Positions 38,097-38,735 of a stretch of 38,735 nucleotides of DNA are shown here, in pieces. Position 1 is the first letter of the stretch. The number at the start of each line of letters is the position of its first letter. The translations under genes were made by a program, and so were the position numbers. The stretch spans positions 72,001 to 110,735 of the forward strand of contig NZ_JAUNHK010000001.1 in the NCBI RefSeq assembly GCF_030523985.1, in the 5' to 3' direction. This DNA is from Deinococcus sp. (GTDB taxonomy: Bacteria; Deinococcota; Deinococci; Deinococcales; Deinococcaceae). The notes below the pieces were generated by a model. It was given only the letters and a program-made list of their open reading frames with translations. It had not been told where the DNA came from and did no database searches.

Positions 38097-38388
38097 GCAC
38101 GGCCTCTCGTTGTGCCTGGGCCTGGGCCCGCTCGTGCAGGCCGTCGAATGTCCCTACCTCCACCCGCCGCCCCAACCAGCCTTCCAGAGCGGGGGCGATG
38201 TCGAAAAACGCCAGACCCAGCGGACGCGAAAGCCGCACCAGCACATCAATATCCGAGTCGGGGCGCAACTCGTCACGCGCCGCCGAACCGAAGAGCCACA
38301 CCTCCGCCACGCCCAGCGCCGCCAGTTCCTCACGGTGCGCGGCGATGGCCCGAAGCACTTCAGCACGATTTTGAACAGACTTCGCCAT
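38086..38388 (-). CDS. mntA: MntA-like minimal nucleotidyltransferase antitoxin
   Basis: 100 aa. The nucleotidyltransferase signature GSx10DxD is perfect: G34-S35 and D46-I-D48 (GSAARDELRPDSDID). By analogy with studied MntA proteins it adenylylates the HepT tyrosine and so blocks the RNase. ATG 38388 lies 6 nt after the argH stop, inside a heptad-repeat block that also supplies a GAAGG ribosome-binding-like sequence. It is followed by hepT with overlap. Confidence 0.9.
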   Translation of the reverse strand: MAKSVQNRAEVLRAIAAHREELAALGVAEVWLFGSAARDELRPDSDIDVLVRLSRPLGLAFFDIAPALEGWLGRRVEVGTFDGLHERAQAQAQREAVRAA

Positions 38389-38412
38389 CTGCCTTCAGCC
38401 TTCAGCCATCTG
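38385..38412. repeat. Heptad repeat at the argH/mntA junction
   Basis: Four 7-bp units CCATCTG, CCTTCAG, CCTTCAG, CCATCTG stand head to tail. They cover the last codons and the stop of argH, the 6-nt gap, and the mntA start codon. Unlike the two ATPase blocks there is no inverted second arm. Confidence 0.65.
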
Positions 38413-38735
38413 CCGCTTCGCCGCCTCAATCGCCTCGCGCACCCGCTCTGGTGCAGTGCCCCCAAAGCTTTGGCGACTGCGAACGCTTTCTTCTACGGTC
38501 AGCTTCTGGGCGACTTCAGCGGAAAGGAGTGGATGGGCCGAGCACAATTCTTCGTCGGTCAATTCCCAGAGTTGTCGACCAGAGCGGCTGGCAAGGCCCA
38601 CCAGCCCACCCACGACCTCGTGCGCCTCGCGGAAAGGCAGGCCGTTGCGGGCGAGGTAATCCGCGACATCGGTGGCGGTGCTGTAGCCCCGTGCGGCGGC
38701 GGCCTTGGTGGTTTCGGCGTGCCACACCGTCTTGG
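38395..38735 (-). CDS. argH: Argininosuccinate lyase, C-terminal part only
   Basis: The frame continues beyond the right edge; 113 residues are visible. The C-terminal domain is typical: STATDVADYLARNGLPFREAHEVVGGLV, then LTVEESVRSRQSFGGTAPERV and a short tail RQMAEG. The enzyme splits argininosuccinate into arginine and fumarate, the last step of arginine synthesis. The catalytic residues lie outside the window. The last codons are written in heptad-repeat sequence shared with the mntA start. Confidence 0.95.
   Translation of the reverse strand, partial: KTVWHAETTKAAAARGYSTATDVADYLARNGLPFREAHEVVGGLVGLASRSGRQLWELTDEELCSAHPLLSAEVAQKLTVEESVRSRQSFGGTAPERVREAIEAAKRQMAEG

Overview
The window looks like a piece of a Deinococcus chromosome, close to D. 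radiodurans. It is GC-rich throughout, carries a bacterial V/A-type ATPase operon in the Thermus/Deinococcus order (G-I-K/L-E-C-F-A-B-D), and has a uracil-DNA glycosylase, very large DUF11 envelope proteins and TANNNT promoters placed for leaderless transcripts. The genus call is inference from gene content; no search was run.

Positions 1-6122 (+ strand) hold an exopolysaccharide-processing cluster. Two tandem paralogues resemble the Agd3-type (CE18) deacetylases of fungal galactosaminogalactan. They are followed, with overlapping reading frames, by two GH114-type endo-alpha-1,4-polygalactosaminidase-like proteins. At least two of the four are predicted lipoproteins. The set resembles the deacetylase-plus-hydrolase pairing known from galactosaminogalactan and Pel systems.

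Positions 6119-15282 (- strand) hold a cupin gene with an apparent one-base frameshift, then the nine-gene V/A-ATPase operon. A UUCG-loop terminator ends the operon, and its T-run almost touches the cupin promoter. Two gaps inside the operon contain degenerate 7-bp repeats arranged as inverted arms.

Positions 15586-19132 (- strand) hold an ammonium transporter with its P-II protein (whose T-loop is atypical), a small lipoprotein, and ung with a clear promoter.

Positions 19238-31919 (- strand) form a 12.7-kb operon of four exported proteins: two DUF11/EF-hand-loop proteins (671 and 999 aa), a 1629-aa Ig-like plus outer-membrane beta-barrel protein, and an 876-aa DUF11 protein with a propeller-like insert. 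A strong intrinsic terminator lies in its leader. This is the largest poorly characterised system in the window.

Positions 32240-38735 (- strand) carry arginine/carbamoyl-phosphate genes (carA, a short ArgA-like acetyltransferase, two more GNAT proteins, the 3' end of argH), a secreted protein of unknown function, and a compact mntA-hepT-HIT cassette joined to argH through another heptad repeat block.
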